Of a DNA stretch of 64,000 bases, positions 32,467-41,835 are shown piece by piece. Source of the DNA: Leptothoe spongobia TAU-MAC 1115 (GTDB lineage Bacteria > Cyanobacteriota > Cyanobacteriia > Phormidesmidales > Phormidesmidaceae); NCBI RefSeq assembly GCF_018739885.1, contig NZ_JADOES010000004.1, positions 109,277 through 173,276 of the forward strand. Direction: 5' to 3'. The notes beneath the pieces are model-generated. The model had not been told where the DNA came from and did no database searches. It saw only the letters and a program-made list of their open reading frames with translations. The position numbers and the translations under genes are program-made. Every line of letters begins with the position of its first letter. Within the stretch, counting starts at the first letter, position 1.

Positions 32467-33417
32467 ATGCTAAGCCGCGTTGCCAATTCAATTTACTGGA
32501 TTAACCGCTATGTCGAACGAGCCGAAAACGTATCTCGATTCGTAGAAGTAAACTTACATCTGTTGCTGGATGCCCCTGTGGGCACGATGCAACAGTGGGA
32601 GCCGTTGGTGGTTACCACAGGCGATCAGAAGATCTTCCAAGATCGCTATGGCGAAGCCACCGCTGAGAATGTGTTGAAGTTTCTCACCTTTGACTCAGAT
32701 TATCCCAATTCTATTCGCTCCTGTGTAAAGGCGGCCAGGGAGAATGCCCGTTCAGTCCGGGAGATTATCTCGTCAGAAATGTGGGAACAGCTAAATGAGT
32801 TTTACCTCAGAGTAGAAGATGCCGCTAAGTCTACCGATATTACTAATCTCTATGCGTTTTACCCTGAAGTGAAAACAGCGAGTCATCTGTTTGCTGGGGT
32901 GATGGATGCCACCATGTCCCACAATGAAGGTTGGCATTTTGGTCGGTTAGGACGTTTTTTGGAACGGGCGGACAAAACAGCACGGATTTTGGATGTAAAG
33001 TACTTTATTCTGCTACCGTCAGCGGCGGCGGTGGGCAGTCCCTTGGACAATCTGCAGTGGATTGCTCTGTTGCGTTCTGCCAGTGCCTATGAGATGTATC
33101 GCAAGTGTGAGCATATGCTTAATCCTAGGGGTGTGGTGGACTTTCTGGTGCTGCATCCAGAGTTTCCTCGCTCAATTCGCTGTTGCATTTTGCAGGCGGA
33201 GCAGTCGCTACACAAAATCTCGGGCACCCCTGGGGGGAGCTGGCGGTTGAGTAGTGAGCGGCGGTTGGGTAAGTTGCGATCGCACCTCGAATACATCACC
33301 CTAGAAGAGATTTTTGAAACCGGTCTCCATGAATTTTTAGACGGTCTCCAGGATGACCTCAACCATGTCGGTAGCGCCATCACCGAAAACTTCTTCGGGC
33401 TACCGGTACCGGCCTAA
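32467..33417 (+). CDS. Alpha-E domain protein (DUF403)
   Basis: A 316-residue all-helical protein beginning MLSRVANSIYWINRYVERAENVSRFVEVN, the diagnostic start of the alpha-E family. Other conserved pieces are SVREIISSEMWEQLNEFY and GRLGRFLERADKTARILD. It is the middle gene of the ATP-grasp/alpha-E/transglutaminase triad and is thought to act with the ATP-grasp enzyme as a partner or substrate-binding protein. There are no membrane segments. Length is typical. Confidence 0.9.
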   Translation: MLSRVANSIYWINRYVERAENVSRFVEVNLHLLLDAPVGTMQQWEPLVVTTGDQKIFQDRYGEATAENVLKFLTFDSDYPNSIRSCVKAARENARSVREIISSEMWEQLNEFYLRVEDAAKSTDITNLYAFYPEVKTASHLFAGVMDATMSHNEGWHFGRLGRFLERADKTARILDVKYFILLPSAAAVGSPLDNLQWIALLRSASAYEMYRKCEHMLNPRGVVDFLVLHPEFPRSIRCCILQAEQSLHKISGTPGGSWRLSSERRLGKLRSHLEYITLEEIFETGLHEFLDGLQDDLNHVGSAITENFFGLPVPA

Positions 33418-33493
33418 TTGTTCTTAGGTAGGTACAAGACCAGCCCCTTCCGCCTTCCGCCTTCTGCCCATCCCCCCATCCCCCCTTCCTGCC

Positions 33494-34351
33494 GTGCGCT
33501 ACTGCATTGTCCATCACACCCGATATCAATATGCTGAACCTGTTCAGCTAGGGACCCATATACTCAGACTGCAACCTCGTGTAGACGGTAGTCAACGACT
33601 GCATTACTTTGCCTGTGAGATTTCGCCCACCCCCCGCAAATCCATTGATTGGCTAGACCTGGAGGGAAACGTCTGTCGTCAGGTATGGTTTCCTGACACC
33701 GATGTCACCACCTTGACCATGGCCACCCAGTGCGATGTAGAAACCCTACGTTCCAATCCCTTTGACTATTTGTCTCCTGAGTGGGCCATTACAGCCCCAT
33801 TGGACTATCCTCAATCAGTGCAGCGGTTGGTGACCCCTTATTTAAACTCTCTCCATGCTGACAGCCCGGCGGTGATCGACTGGGCGCAACAACTGTTGCA
33901 CCAGGCTGACGGTAATGTGGGTATGTTTCTGACCAGTCTTAACCAGGCCATTTATAAAGGCTATACCTATGAAGTCCGTCACCATGGCCCACCGTGGTCC
34001 GCTGGGGTAGTGCTAGCTGAACAGCGAGGCACCTGCCGCGATTTTACGGTACTGTTTATGGCGGCTTGTCGATCGGTGGGACTAGCAGCACGGTTTGTGA
34101 GTGGTTATCAGCGGGGGGATGCGGACCAGACCAGCCATGAACTGCATGCCTGGCCTGAGGTGTATGTGCCTGGTGGTGGCTGGCGTGGGTTTGATCCGAC
34201 GTTGGGGTTGGCGGTGGCGGATGGTCATATTGCCTTGGCGGCGACGGTGGATCCGGTGCAGGCGGCGGCGGTGACTGGTAAGTTGCAGGTGGGGCATTTT
34301 AGCCAGAGTATGCTGGAGGCAGATATTCAGTTAAAAGTGTTGGAAGAGTAG
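33494..34351 (+). CDS. Transglutaminase-like cysteine protease-fold protein
   Basis: A 285-residue protein starting at GTG 33494 (MRYCIVHHTRYQYAEPVQLG, the bacterial transglutaminase N-terminal beta region). The core has the Cys-His-Asp triad: Cys181 (RGTCRDFTVLF), His218 (LHAWPEVYVPGGGW) and Asp234 (GFDPTLG). It is third in the triad with ATP-grasp and alpha-E. In this context it is predicted to hydrolyse or transfer amide bonds in the same peptide-modifying pathway. There is no signal peptide. The last codons are GC-rich and repetitive (GGTGGC) compared with the rest. Confidence 0.88.
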   Translation: MRYCIVHHTRYQYAEPVQLGTHILRLQPRVDGSQRLHYFACEISPTPRKSIDWLDLEGNVCRQVWFPDTDVTTLTMATQCDVETLRSNPFDYLSPEWAITAPLDYPQSVQRLVTPYLNSLHADSPAVIDWAQQLLHQADGNVGMFLTSLNQAIYKGYTYEVRHHGPPWSAGVVLAEQRGTCRDFTVLFMAACRSVGLAARFVSGYQRGDADQTSHELHAWPEVYVPGGGWRGFDPTLGLAVADGHIALAATVDPVQAAAVTGKLQVGHFSQSMLEADIQLKVLEE

Positions 34352-34753
34352 TTTTTGGAGTAATCCACCCCGCAGAGGTTCCGAGGTGCAGGGTTGTTTC
34401 GTGTTTACCAGAGAAAATCTGTAAGACTTATTACTTCGTTCATACTTAATTGAGATATGATCGGAGGGAACCAAAACCGGTTGCTTGGGGTCCCTCCGAG
34501 TTCCCCAAACCCCCATGGCTAGGGCCGGGAGGCCGCCCTAGGACCCAGCCTACTGGGTTGTCCCCAATTGCATAAATAGGGGGTACGGCGGGGTCGATTA
34601 ATCAGGTTATCGCGTTGTTGTTTGGCACGGCCCATCTCCACGTAGAGCATGCCTTTTCTCGAATGAGCTTTCAATGCCTTCAGATTTTCTGTCCACACAA
34701 TGAAACAGCCCTGCGTAGAGGCTCCGAGGTGGGGATCAGTTATCGAATTGAAT
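34352..34753. other. Intergenic region between convergent operons
   Basis: About 400 bases between the transglutaminase (plus) and the tape-measure gene (minus). Two imperfect inverted copies of a segment containing GCAGGG[T/C]TGTTTC and AGAAAATCTG lie at about 34370-34425 (plus) and 34690-34735 (minus). They look like remnants of one duplicated sequence. No complete gene is seen. Confidence 0.45.
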
Positions 34754-36595
34754 TTACCATTCCACATATAGAATTTCGGACATCCAGGGTAGTTTAACAA
34801 CCCGAATACTCCAGGGTAGTTGATCGAGCAGGATATCATGGGTCTCCCGCTCGGCCTGTAGTAGCCAGTTGTGATTGTGGCGTCTAAGAATACCGGCTCT
34901 TTGTAAAAAGCCTCGTCTCAATCCGTCAGGTGTGGTACTTTTCAGTGCTGACCAATTGTGAATCACAGCTGCGAGCAGACTATTACACTCAGTTTGTTCT
35001 AGTTCAGTCATGTCTAAATGAGCTGCAATGGGGTCCAGGAGGTCCAATCCACAAAGCAGTTTGTTAAGAGGTAGCAAATGCTCAGGATTTGCGGTGGAAT
35101 CATCAGCTAAATATTGGAGTAAGAGAACAGCTCGTTCGGCGGCCTGAGGATCAATAAATTGATTGGATTGAACTAGATTGAGGGTTTCAAAAAGACGAGT
35201 GAGAAAAGGCCAGAGTAAGATTAAACCAGCATTTTGGATATAGAGTTCTTCGGAGTCACTGAAGGGAGTAATGGGATCATTGAAGGGGACAGATGGGTGA
35301 GAGGATGCAGAGGGGACAGAGGGGGCAAAGGTTTTGGCTGAGAGGGGTTGGGGCGAGATGGATTGTAAAAATGATTTGATTTGATTGATTAAGGGGCGAT
35401 AGGTAAAGGATGCCTGGGTCTCTAGTTCAGTGACTAGGGTGGTTATGTCAGTGAGTGAATTTGTAGAGGGGGTATCTGAAGGGGCTGAACGTAGGTCGTT
35501 GAATTGATCTAAGAGAGCATCGAGTTTCTCTTGTAGGGATGACGAGATGGATGATTTGTTGTTGAGAGATTTTAGCTTATTTAAGAGGTTGTACAGATTT
35601 TCGATGGCTGCATGGGTAATAATAGGGGGTACAGCTGTTTGGAGATGGGCTTCGAGTACAGCTGGTAACTCACTCTCCAAGCGAACGTCATCATCGCGCA
35701 GACGCTCCATCCCCTGTCGCAATTGTTGAAAGAATGTTGGCACATTGATGTGAAAACTGATGGCTAACTGTAGCAGATGATTCCGAATGGCTACATTTGC
35801 ATTGATGCCAGTGTTAGGACTTAGAGATAGCGTCCCAAAGATCTCTTGCCAAAGCTTGAGGCGAAATTGTCGGGGAGGAATCTCTCGTAGGTGATTTACT
35901 TGAGACCTTAAAGTCTGCAGGTCTCGGCAATAAGGCTGGATCCATGTAAAACCACCAGGAACCATTAAGTCTACGATGTTGACCAGCGTTTTATCAGTAA
36001 ACTGATAGATTAGGCGTTGCAGTGGTTTGGCCTGCTTGAGTTGAGCCTGAAGTAACGCTTTGAGGGCAACAGGGGATGTCCTGCGCAGCTGTTCGTAGCA
36101 ATCTTCCAGGGCCACTGAGCTTAAGCTGTTGCACCACCAGGGTAAAAGCCCGGTTTGCAAGAAGTAGCTGAGTAGTTCAAGTTGAGCTGTGGTGGGATTT
36201 GTAGGCGGTGGTGGTTTAGCCTGTTGCATCCTAGCGTTAGGTGGGATGCTGGCTCTGTGGACAGCTGGAGTGGGTGCCGCTGGAGTGGATGCCGGATAGC
36301 GACTCAGTTGTTGAGCTAATTGTTGAGCCAATTGTTGAGTCAATTGCTCTTTAACTTTCTCGATAAAGTCTGTTTCAAGGGTTTGTCGGTCAATCTCACC
36401 CAGATCAATGTGGAGGGTATCGATGCGGAGTAGGGTATCGGGAGTACTAATCTGGTTACAATAAGCTTCGATCAGAGGAATGATTTTGCTGCGATAGAGA
36501 CTGCTGAGCTGGTTTTGCAACTCAAACGTTGGTATCTTAGACTGGACTTGCAAGTCCAGAATTTGCTGTTTGATAATGTGGCGTTGTTGAGCCAT
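34754..36595 (-). CDS. eCIS tape-measure-like protein (Afp14/CIS_TMP type)
   Basis: A 613-residue protein whose N-terminus (HIIKQQILDLQVQSK, LQNQLSSLYRSKIIPLIEAYC, RIDTLHIDLGEID) matches the N-terminal signature of the contractile-injection-system tape-measure family. Residues about 85-100 are a QQLAQQLAQQL run. The centre is helical and the end is Trp/Arg-rich. Tape measures set tube length, so this size predicts a particle of moderate length. It is the last gene of the leftward eCIS operon, 28 bases after the Afp12-like gene. The assignment rests on the N-terminal region; the remainder is diverged. Confidence 0.75.
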   Translation of the reverse strand: MAQQRHIIKQQILDLQVQSKIPTFELQNQLSSLYRSKIIPLIEAYCNQISTPDTLLRIDTLHIDLGEIDRQTLETDFIEKVKEQLTQQLAQQLAQQLSRYPASTPAAPTPAVHRASIPPNARMQQAKPPPPTNPTTAQLELLSYFLQTGLLPWWCNSLSSVALEDCYEQLRRTSPVALKALLQAQLKQAKPLQRLIYQFTDKTLVNIVDLMVPGGFTWIQPYCRDLQTLRSQVNHLREIPPRQFRLKLWQEIFGTLSLSPNTGINANVAIRNHLLQLAISFHINVPTFFQQLRQGMERLRDDDVRLESELPAVLEAHLQTAVPPIITHAAIENLYNLLNKLKSLNNKSSISSSLQEKLDALLDQFNDLRSAPSDTPSTNSLTDITTLVTELETQASFTYRPLINQIKSFLQSISPQPLSAKTFAPSVPSASSHPSVPFNDPITPFSDSEELYIQNAGLILLWPFLTRLFETLNLVQSNQFIDPQAAERAVLLLQYLADDSTANPEHLLPLNKLLCGLDLLDPIAAHLDMTELEQTECNSLLAAVIHNWSALKSTTPDGLRRGFLQRAGILRRHNHNWLLQAERETHDILLDQLPWSIRVVKLPWMSEILYVEW

Positions 36596-36623
36596 AGCGG
36601 TTGGACCACATTAAAATACGACA

Positions 36624-39344
36624 TTAAAATACAACAAAGTCATCTCCGATGGCCATATAGCCCAACATGGCGGGAAAGTCTGGGATGGTACTGGTGCCTA
36701 ACTGCAAGAGATTGAGTAGTCGATAGGTCACATCTCGACTGCCTATACCGGCTATAGCCGTGCCCGAGAGTTCCTGTAGTCGGAGATTGTAGGTGCTTTG
36801 AAACTCTTGCATGGTAGGAGCATCCAGCCAATGTAGGTGGATTGTAATGTGGGCTGGAGTTTCAGAAATGATGGTGTCGTGGAGCAACTGTCTGAAGTTT
36901 TTGTCTTGAAAGTGTTTGGGCCAGTCGGGGATGACTATACTAATCTGAAACGAGAAGGGATCTGTCGGTTGCTGACTACGGACCCAGCTACCGGTATCTG
37001 GGCCTGCGTCTGGATCGTCTTCTACATAGTCTGCCACGATATCAAAGGTGTCGGTGGTGGTGGCCGTCACCCGATAGTTGCCACTGTAATGGCTAGAGTA
37101 AAAAATAGTAATTGTTTCCCCAATCTTCAAACCATGGCTTGGTGGTGTGTGGTTGAAGCTAGTGGTGATTTTTTGTACCAGGTCACTTTTGGTTTGTTCA
37201 GGAATGGGGGCACGGGTTGCCGCTTGCGCCTCTGTGATAAATCCAGCCGTTTCTAATTCTTGTACCAGGATGGCATCGGGGGCAAAGCCATGGTTGTCAG
37301 CAACATTGACGGTGTCAACAACTTTGTTCCCAGTTCGGTTAAAAATACGGGCATAGTAGGTATCGTCAATCTGAGCGACTACCACTAGGTTTGTCCCCGT
37401 GCTGGGGAGGTCATCGGTACTGTCCAGGGATAACAGGCTGAGGTCATAGGCCGGTGAAAAGCAGGTGACCCGGCCCTCAACGCTAGATGGGCTAAATGCC
37501 GTAATTGGCTGGGCGAAGCTTAAAAAGCCAGGTGTCTCATCTGGAGCATTACTAGTTTTGGGACGCAGTAGGATATGTTCCAGAATGAAAAAGCCTTCTT
37601 GCTGATCTGTGGAGAGAAATTGTTGGCTAGGGGGTAATCCGAGCAGGCGGCTAATGCGCCGCTTTAGGCCTGAAACATTGTCGGTGTTATCAGGCTTGGA
37701 TGCGATCGCAACATTCACTGCCCGGCCCCGTCCCGCACTAATGGTCAGATAATCACTCAGAAAATCAACCTTTTTTTGAATCGTCGTCGCTGACAGTGCC
37801 GCTTCTGAAAACAGTAGAGAATCCCCTGGTGATTTCTCACTATAGTGGGCCATCAAATGGTTCAGTAGCCGGTTTTTACGCTCTAGAGCCGACGATTCAT
37901 CTTCGTGGAGGCTCTCTAGACTTTGGGCATAGTCTGCCGCTAAAATTGCCTCTGCCCCAGGGTGGTGAGCAATGCTCTGGGCAAAGTAGGTGGTCAGGGC
38001 CGGATTATGAAAAGAGAACAGATCTTTGACATGGTCTAGCTGGGCAAAGGCATTGGCCAACAGCTGATCAAAAACCATCAAATAGGCCTGTAACTGTTTC
38101 GCCTGGGCTTTGCGCTCAGTATTGGCAGAGGGAGGTAACCCAATATCACCAATGCCATAGGTAAGAGGGAAATCATTTTGAATCGACTCATAGTCTGCCA
38201 GCTCGCGGTCTTCTCCTTTGGGAATCGGTAGGTCTAACGGCTGGTCAGTCTTGGAGGTAGTGGCACGATTTGCCTGGGATACAACCTTTAAGGCTCTTTT
38301 GACCCGTGCTTCGTTGAGAGTATAGGTGATTTGACCGTTATAGAAGGTAAAGTCCTGCAGAACCTTTTCGATGGACTTGATGCGGGGCGTCAGGTTGGGG
38401 TCTAGATCAAGCGCCCAAGCCTGGGGGGCAGGGGATTGATTACTGGCAATGGTGATTTGCCTTACGGCTTTGACATCGGCAATATCTAGAATGACATGGA
38501 TAAAATCAGAAACATGGAGCTCTGTTTTGCGGTCAAACTGTTCCAGCTGCTCGGTATTGATAAATCCATGCGCTAGAGCAGGCCCTTCAAAAATGGTTTC
38601 TGGCGGTGCTCCTTGGGCCAGCAACTCCTTGAGGGAGAAAAAGTCAATGTCAGGGGAGATCAATCGATCCAACGCGACATAGATCTGTGCCATTAAGACA
38701 TTAGGATCAACCCCGTCCTCAATCTCCAGTTCTGTCCGTACGGTAATTTCTTCGAGAGCTAATACTTTGATTTCAGCAAAATCTTCGCACAGGTTGCGCC
38801 GAGGATAGAGACGAGCTTTGGCGGTATCTATTAGAGATTGGGCATCGGCGTAGTTAGGGTCTTGTTCAATCAAGACACGGTACAGCCCCTTCAGCTTGAC
38901 CGGCTCAGTTAAGTCTGGTGTGGCGAAACTCAACTGGGAGTGGGTAGCATCGGTATATAGGGCTGGCTCAGGATTGTCTAAGGGTTCTAACCAGGCATTT
39001 TTTACGCCGTGGATATCGATTAGTAGCTTGCGATAGTCATTGATGGTGAGGGGGTTGACCGTGAGAATCTCTCGGGCGGTAAAAAACTGCTGACGACCTT
39101 CTAAGGGAGCATCTGCCGGGTAGGCCAGCAGGTCCTCCATATCAAACGACAGACGATAGCTGAGATCGGTGATGGCATAGCACAGATTTTCCAGGATCGT
39201 AATGCCTGGATCGTGGGCATTGTAGTCGGTCCAGAGATCTCCGGCCAACTTAGCAATGTGATCAATGCCCGCTTGCCGAAGCAAGGCATAGTTCATGCCA
39301 GGATGCACTGGCGGAGCACTGGAGATAGTGGGAGATTCAACCAT
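36624..39344 (-). CDS. eCIS baseplate wedge protein, Afp12-like
   Basis: A 906-residue baseplate component. The N-terminus (LRQAGIDHIAKLAGDLWTDYNAHDPGITILENLCYAITDLSYRL) carries the DPGITILE signature of Afp12/gp6-like wedge proteins, followed by the DYRKLLIDIHGVKNAWLEP region. The C-terminal part is beta-rich (GLKIGETITIFYSSHYSGNYRVT) and ends in LLQLGTSTIPDFPAMLGYMAIGDDFVVF. It joins the Afp11-like protein in the baseplate ring that triggers sheath contraction. It sits between a ParB-like gene and the tape measure. It is on the long side for the family, mainly from the extra beta region at about 700-800. Confidence 0.83.
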   Translation of the reverse strand: MVESPTISSAPPVHPGMNYALLRQAGIDHIAKLAGDLWTDYNAHDPGITILENLCYAITDLSYRLSFDMEDLLAYPADAPLEGRQQFFTAREILTVNPLTINDYRKLLIDIHGVKNAWLEPLDNPEPALYTDATHSQLSFATPDLTEPVKLKGLYRVLIEQDPNYADAQSLIDTAKARLYPRRNLCEDFAEIKVLALEEITVRTELEIEDGVDPNVLMAQIYVALDRLISPDIDFFSLKELLAQGAPPETIFEGPALAHGFINTEQLEQFDRKTELHVSDFIHVILDIADVKAVRQITIASNQSPAPQAWALDLDPNLTPRIKSIEKVLQDFTFYNGQITYTLNEARVKRALKVVSQANRATTSKTDQPLDLPIPKGEDRELADYESIQNDFPLTYGIGDIGLPPSANTERKAQAKQLQAYLMVFDQLLANAFAQLDHVKDLFSFHNPALTTYFAQSIAHHPGAEAILAADYAQSLESLHEDESSALERKNRLLNHLMAHYSEKSPGDSLLFSEAALSATTIQKKVDFLSDYLTISAGRGRAVNVAIASKPDNTDNVSGLKRRISRLLGLPPSQQFLSTDQQEGFFILEHILLRPKTSNAPDETPGFLSFAQPITAFSPSSVEGRVTCFSPAYDLSLLSLDSTDDLPSTGTNLVVVAQIDDTYYARIFNRTGNKVVDTVNVADNHGFAPDAILVQELETAGFITEAQAATRAPIPEQTKSDLVQKITTSFNHTPPSHGLKIGETITIFYSSHYSGNYRVTATTTDTFDIVADYVEDDPDAGPDTGSWVRSQQPTDPFSFQISIVIPDWPKHFQDKNFRQLLHDTIISETPAHITIHLHWLDAPTMQEFQSTYNLRLQELSGTAIAGIGSRDVTYRLLNLLQLGTSTIPDFPAMLGYMAIGDDFVVF

Positions 39345-39382
39345 GGGTACTTGCTATGCGAATTGATCGTTTTCAGCGAGCC

Positions 39383-39622
39383 TTAGTCGTCGTCGGGGTT
39401 GACAACAACAACTCGCATGGTGGTTTTCCCTTGCTTAAGTGCAGTTCGATAGCGGTGGTGCCCATTCACGATATAAAAATTTTGGCCATGGGGTTCTACT
39501 TTAATGGGAGGTAGTTGATGCACATCTTCAACATCAAAGGTGGCTGTTTCTGATGCTTCTACCTTAGTGGGATTAACCTGGATTCTATCGATATTGACAG
39601 TTTGGATTTCACTCAGACTCAT
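39383..39622 (-). CDS. Small ParB/sulfiredoxin-like protein
   Basis: A 79-residue protein resembling the ParB N-terminal nuclease/CTPase fold. It has an N-terminal strand INVDRIQVNP-type (TVNIDRIQVNP), PPIKVEPHGQNFYIVNGHHRYRTALKQG with the G-x-H-R-x-R-A box, then MRVVVV. It has no DNA-binding C-terminus. It is embedded between the collar fibre and the Afp12-like gene and is probably co-transcribed with them. Whether it is structural, a regulator or a passenger gene is unknown. Confidence 0.7.
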   Translation of the reverse strand: MSLSEIQTVNIDRIQVNPTKVEASETATFDVEDVHQLPPIKVEPHGQNFYIVNGHHRYRTALKQGKTTMRVVVVNPDDD

Positions 39623-39687
39623 AATCTTATCTCCGTATTTGCCATTGTTAACTCAACAAGACCTCTCTCTAAATAGGATAATTTCTC

Positions 39688-41490
39688 CTACAGCTTCATA
39701 ATGAAACATAGGGCATACCATTTCGGTCTGTTGAGACCTGAACTCGAACCACTATCAAACTGAGCAATATCCACTTTCCCACTATGGCTATGATTGCCTG
39801 ATGATTGAGTTGTTGAAGTATCTATATTTTCACTTTTTACATCAATTCCAGTTTTATTACCGCTATCCAGGCTGCGATTGTACCAAGCATCAGGAAATTT
39901 ATGGGTATGTGCTCCCGCATTGTTAATACTCAAGTTTGTACTCGGAGGGTTTACTTTATGGGTATGGGTATCTGGGTTGCCGTTATCACCAGGAGCATAC
40001 GTTTTACTACCTGCTGCCACAACAAATCTATCTAGCAAGTTGGGTGTACCGTTCTTACCATTACACAATGCCCAACCATCTGGAATAGCATTTGTCGCAC
40101 CATGCCACATCATAATTACCCCAGTGGGTATGGGGCTACCTTTGGTAGACGAAGACTTTTTACTGAGGATGGTGCCAGTGCCCAGCTTAACTGTGTCGTT
40201 ATCATCATTCACCACGGCAACCAAGATCCAGTTACTAGGAGCCAAGAAACTTTGGGTATACTGAACAATTTGAAAGTCAACAGCATTTTCATTGCCCCCC
40301 ACAGTATGAACGGCGTAGATCGCTTCCCAAACTTTCAACACAACTCCCTCTGCTGTCACTGAACGAGCTTTGCCATCATAGACATTGTCTTTGGGGATAT
40401 CTTCTGTCGGCTGATAAATATTGAGATGTCCGCTGGAGAAGGATGTTGATCTTTCCATGGAAATGGCAATAAAACGCTGTGTCCATTTCAAGCGCCCGTT
40501 CGGTCCCCCCCAGGTAACCGTACCACCACCGCTTAGGGCAAATTGAGCTTTCATATAATCATTGGCTGCCCCAGTCATCACTCCTGTACCTGTATCCAAG
40601 GCTGAGCGAGGATCGTTGGTACCAATGCCAACATTGCCAGAAACAGTCAGCGTGCCCTCACCTTGACTAGAGGGAGCATAGCCAATGCCTAACTTATAGA
40701 TAGCACTGCCTTTTGAGCCACCTGCTGTAAGCTGGCCCTTGACGATCAAATTGCTCTCTGCTGCTACATTTTGATAGTTCTTGGCACTAGCTTCACCCAC
40801 TGTTAACGACTTACTGATTACGGTATCCCCCGCTAACGACAGTTTGCCTGTCCCTTTTGGGATAAATTGAATATCTTGATTTTCATTGCTACCAATCGCT
40901 GCGATGTGGGCATATCCAATGCCAATACCCTGGGTTTGGTTGTTGGCATAGAACGCGCCAATGTCTGGTGTTGTCTGATTGTGGCTTGACCTGACCCTAA
41001 GTTCACCCTGCTCTACTTGCAGTTTCCGTTCTGGAATATCAAGGCCAATGCCCACCTTGCCATCGGCATCAATCACCAGAGGAGTGGCATCGTTCACCTC
41101 ATCGTCAATGCGCAAGGCTGCCTGGCTACCATCCTGGAGAATATGAAGTTTGGCTCTGGGGTTGTTGGTGCTGATGCCAACATTCCCTGTACCGCTGGCT
41201 ACAAAGAGTTTACTAAGGCCTCCCGTGGAAAAATTTAAACCTGGATCAACGTCGGTAGGTTTTTGATTAATGCGCCAGGTGTGGGTATCATCCGCATAAA
41301 AATCCAACAGATTTTCCTCAGTCCCTTGGGCCATGATTTTCAGAGGAACATCTGCACCAGTGGGCTTTTCGATACCGTCATCATTGATATTGAGGACAGA
41401 ATCGATAAAGTCTTGGAAGTTTTCACCCGAGGGTTTTGCCCCTGATTGAAATAGGGCATGGAGTTGGGTTCTGTTTTTTTTACCTGCCAC
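39688..41490 (-). CDS. eCIS tail fibre with collar domain and HxH tip
   Basis: A 600-residue fibre. Residues 1-125 (LFQSGAKPSGENFQDFIDSVLN, MAQGTEENLLDFYADDTHTWRINQ) are clearly homologous to the N-terminus of the 41836-44016 fibre and probably dock on the baseplate. The middle is GxVGIGT-type beta repeats. From about 454 it has a phage collar domain (GVIMMWHGATNAIPDGWALCNG), then HxH motifs (THTH, AHTH, NHSH) and an ending NRPKWYALCFIMKL typical of phage fibre tips. It would bind the target surface. Confidence 0.85.
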   Translation of the reverse strand: MAGKKNRTQLHALFQSGAKPSGENFQDFIDSVLNINDDGIEKPTGADVPLKIMAQGTEENLLDFYADDTHTWRINQKPTDVDPGLNFSTGGLSKLFVASGTGNVGISTNNPRAKLHILQDGSQAALRIDDEVNDATPLVIDADGKVGIGLDIPERKLQVEQGELRVRSSHNQTTPDIGAFYANNQTQGIGIGYAHIAAIGSNENQDIQFIPKGTGKLSLAGDTVISKSLTVGEASAKNYQNVAAESNLIVKGQLTAGGSKGSAIYKLGIGYAPSSQGEGTLTVSGNVGIGTNDPRSALDTGTGVMTGAANDYMKAQFALSGGGTVTWGGPNGRLKWTQRFIAISMERSTSFSSGHLNIYQPTEDIPKDNVYDGKARSVTAEGVVLKVWEAIYAVHTVGGNENAVDFQIVQYTQSFLAPSNWILVAVVNDDNDTVKLGTGTILSKKSSSTKGSPIPTGVIMMWHGATNAIPDGWALCNGKNGTPNLLDRFVVAAGSKTYAPGDNGNPDTHTHKVNPPSTNLSINNAGAHTHKFPDAWYNRSLDSGNKTGIDVKSENIDTSTTQSSGNHSHSGKVDIAQFDSGSSSGLNRPKWYALCFIMKL

Positions 41491-41527
41491 TGTGACGCCT
41501 CCGATGACTTTTAATGGGTGTTTTTAA

Positions 41528-41776
41528 TTACGAGGTTTGAATGAAATGAGAGGCATCTGCAGGGACTAAGTCGTCTGTTGAAAGATCTGCCGTGCCATTG
41601 GATAGAAGCTCATCAGCCTTGGTTAACTCTTCTTCTAACACCTGAATGGCTCCCTGAATACGGAGCAGGGTATTTTGCAGATTGGCCTGTTTGGCTTCAA
41701 GTTCTGTCAATACTTTTTGGCCCGATGTGTACTCGGTTCTAAGTTCTTGAAGGCGTTGTTTGAGTTGTTCTTTCAT
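41528..41776 (-). CDS. Small coiled-coil protein between the two fibres
   Basis: An 82-residue protein. Residues 1-58 are a heptad-rich coiled coil (LKQRLQELRTEY, LTELEAKQANLQNTLLRIQGAIQVLEEEL). The tail is acidic and disordered. No family is recognised. Its place between two fibre genes suggests a fibre chaperone or connector; this is inference. Confidence 0.65.
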   Translation of the reverse strand: MKEQLKQRLQELRTEYTSGQKVLTELEAKQANLQNTLLRIQGAIQVLEEELTKADELLSNGTADLSTDDLVPADASHFIQTS

Positions 41777-41835
41777 AGCTAGGTTCGAGACTAGGGTGAT
41801 CGGGGTTAACTAGGGCCAGTGGCCAGACGATATCA

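Noticed and set aside
34519..34839. 106-codon minus-strand frame overlapping the tape-measure gene end
   Set aside because: Overlaps a real gene and has no recognisable domain; its central part is one arm of an inverted repeat.
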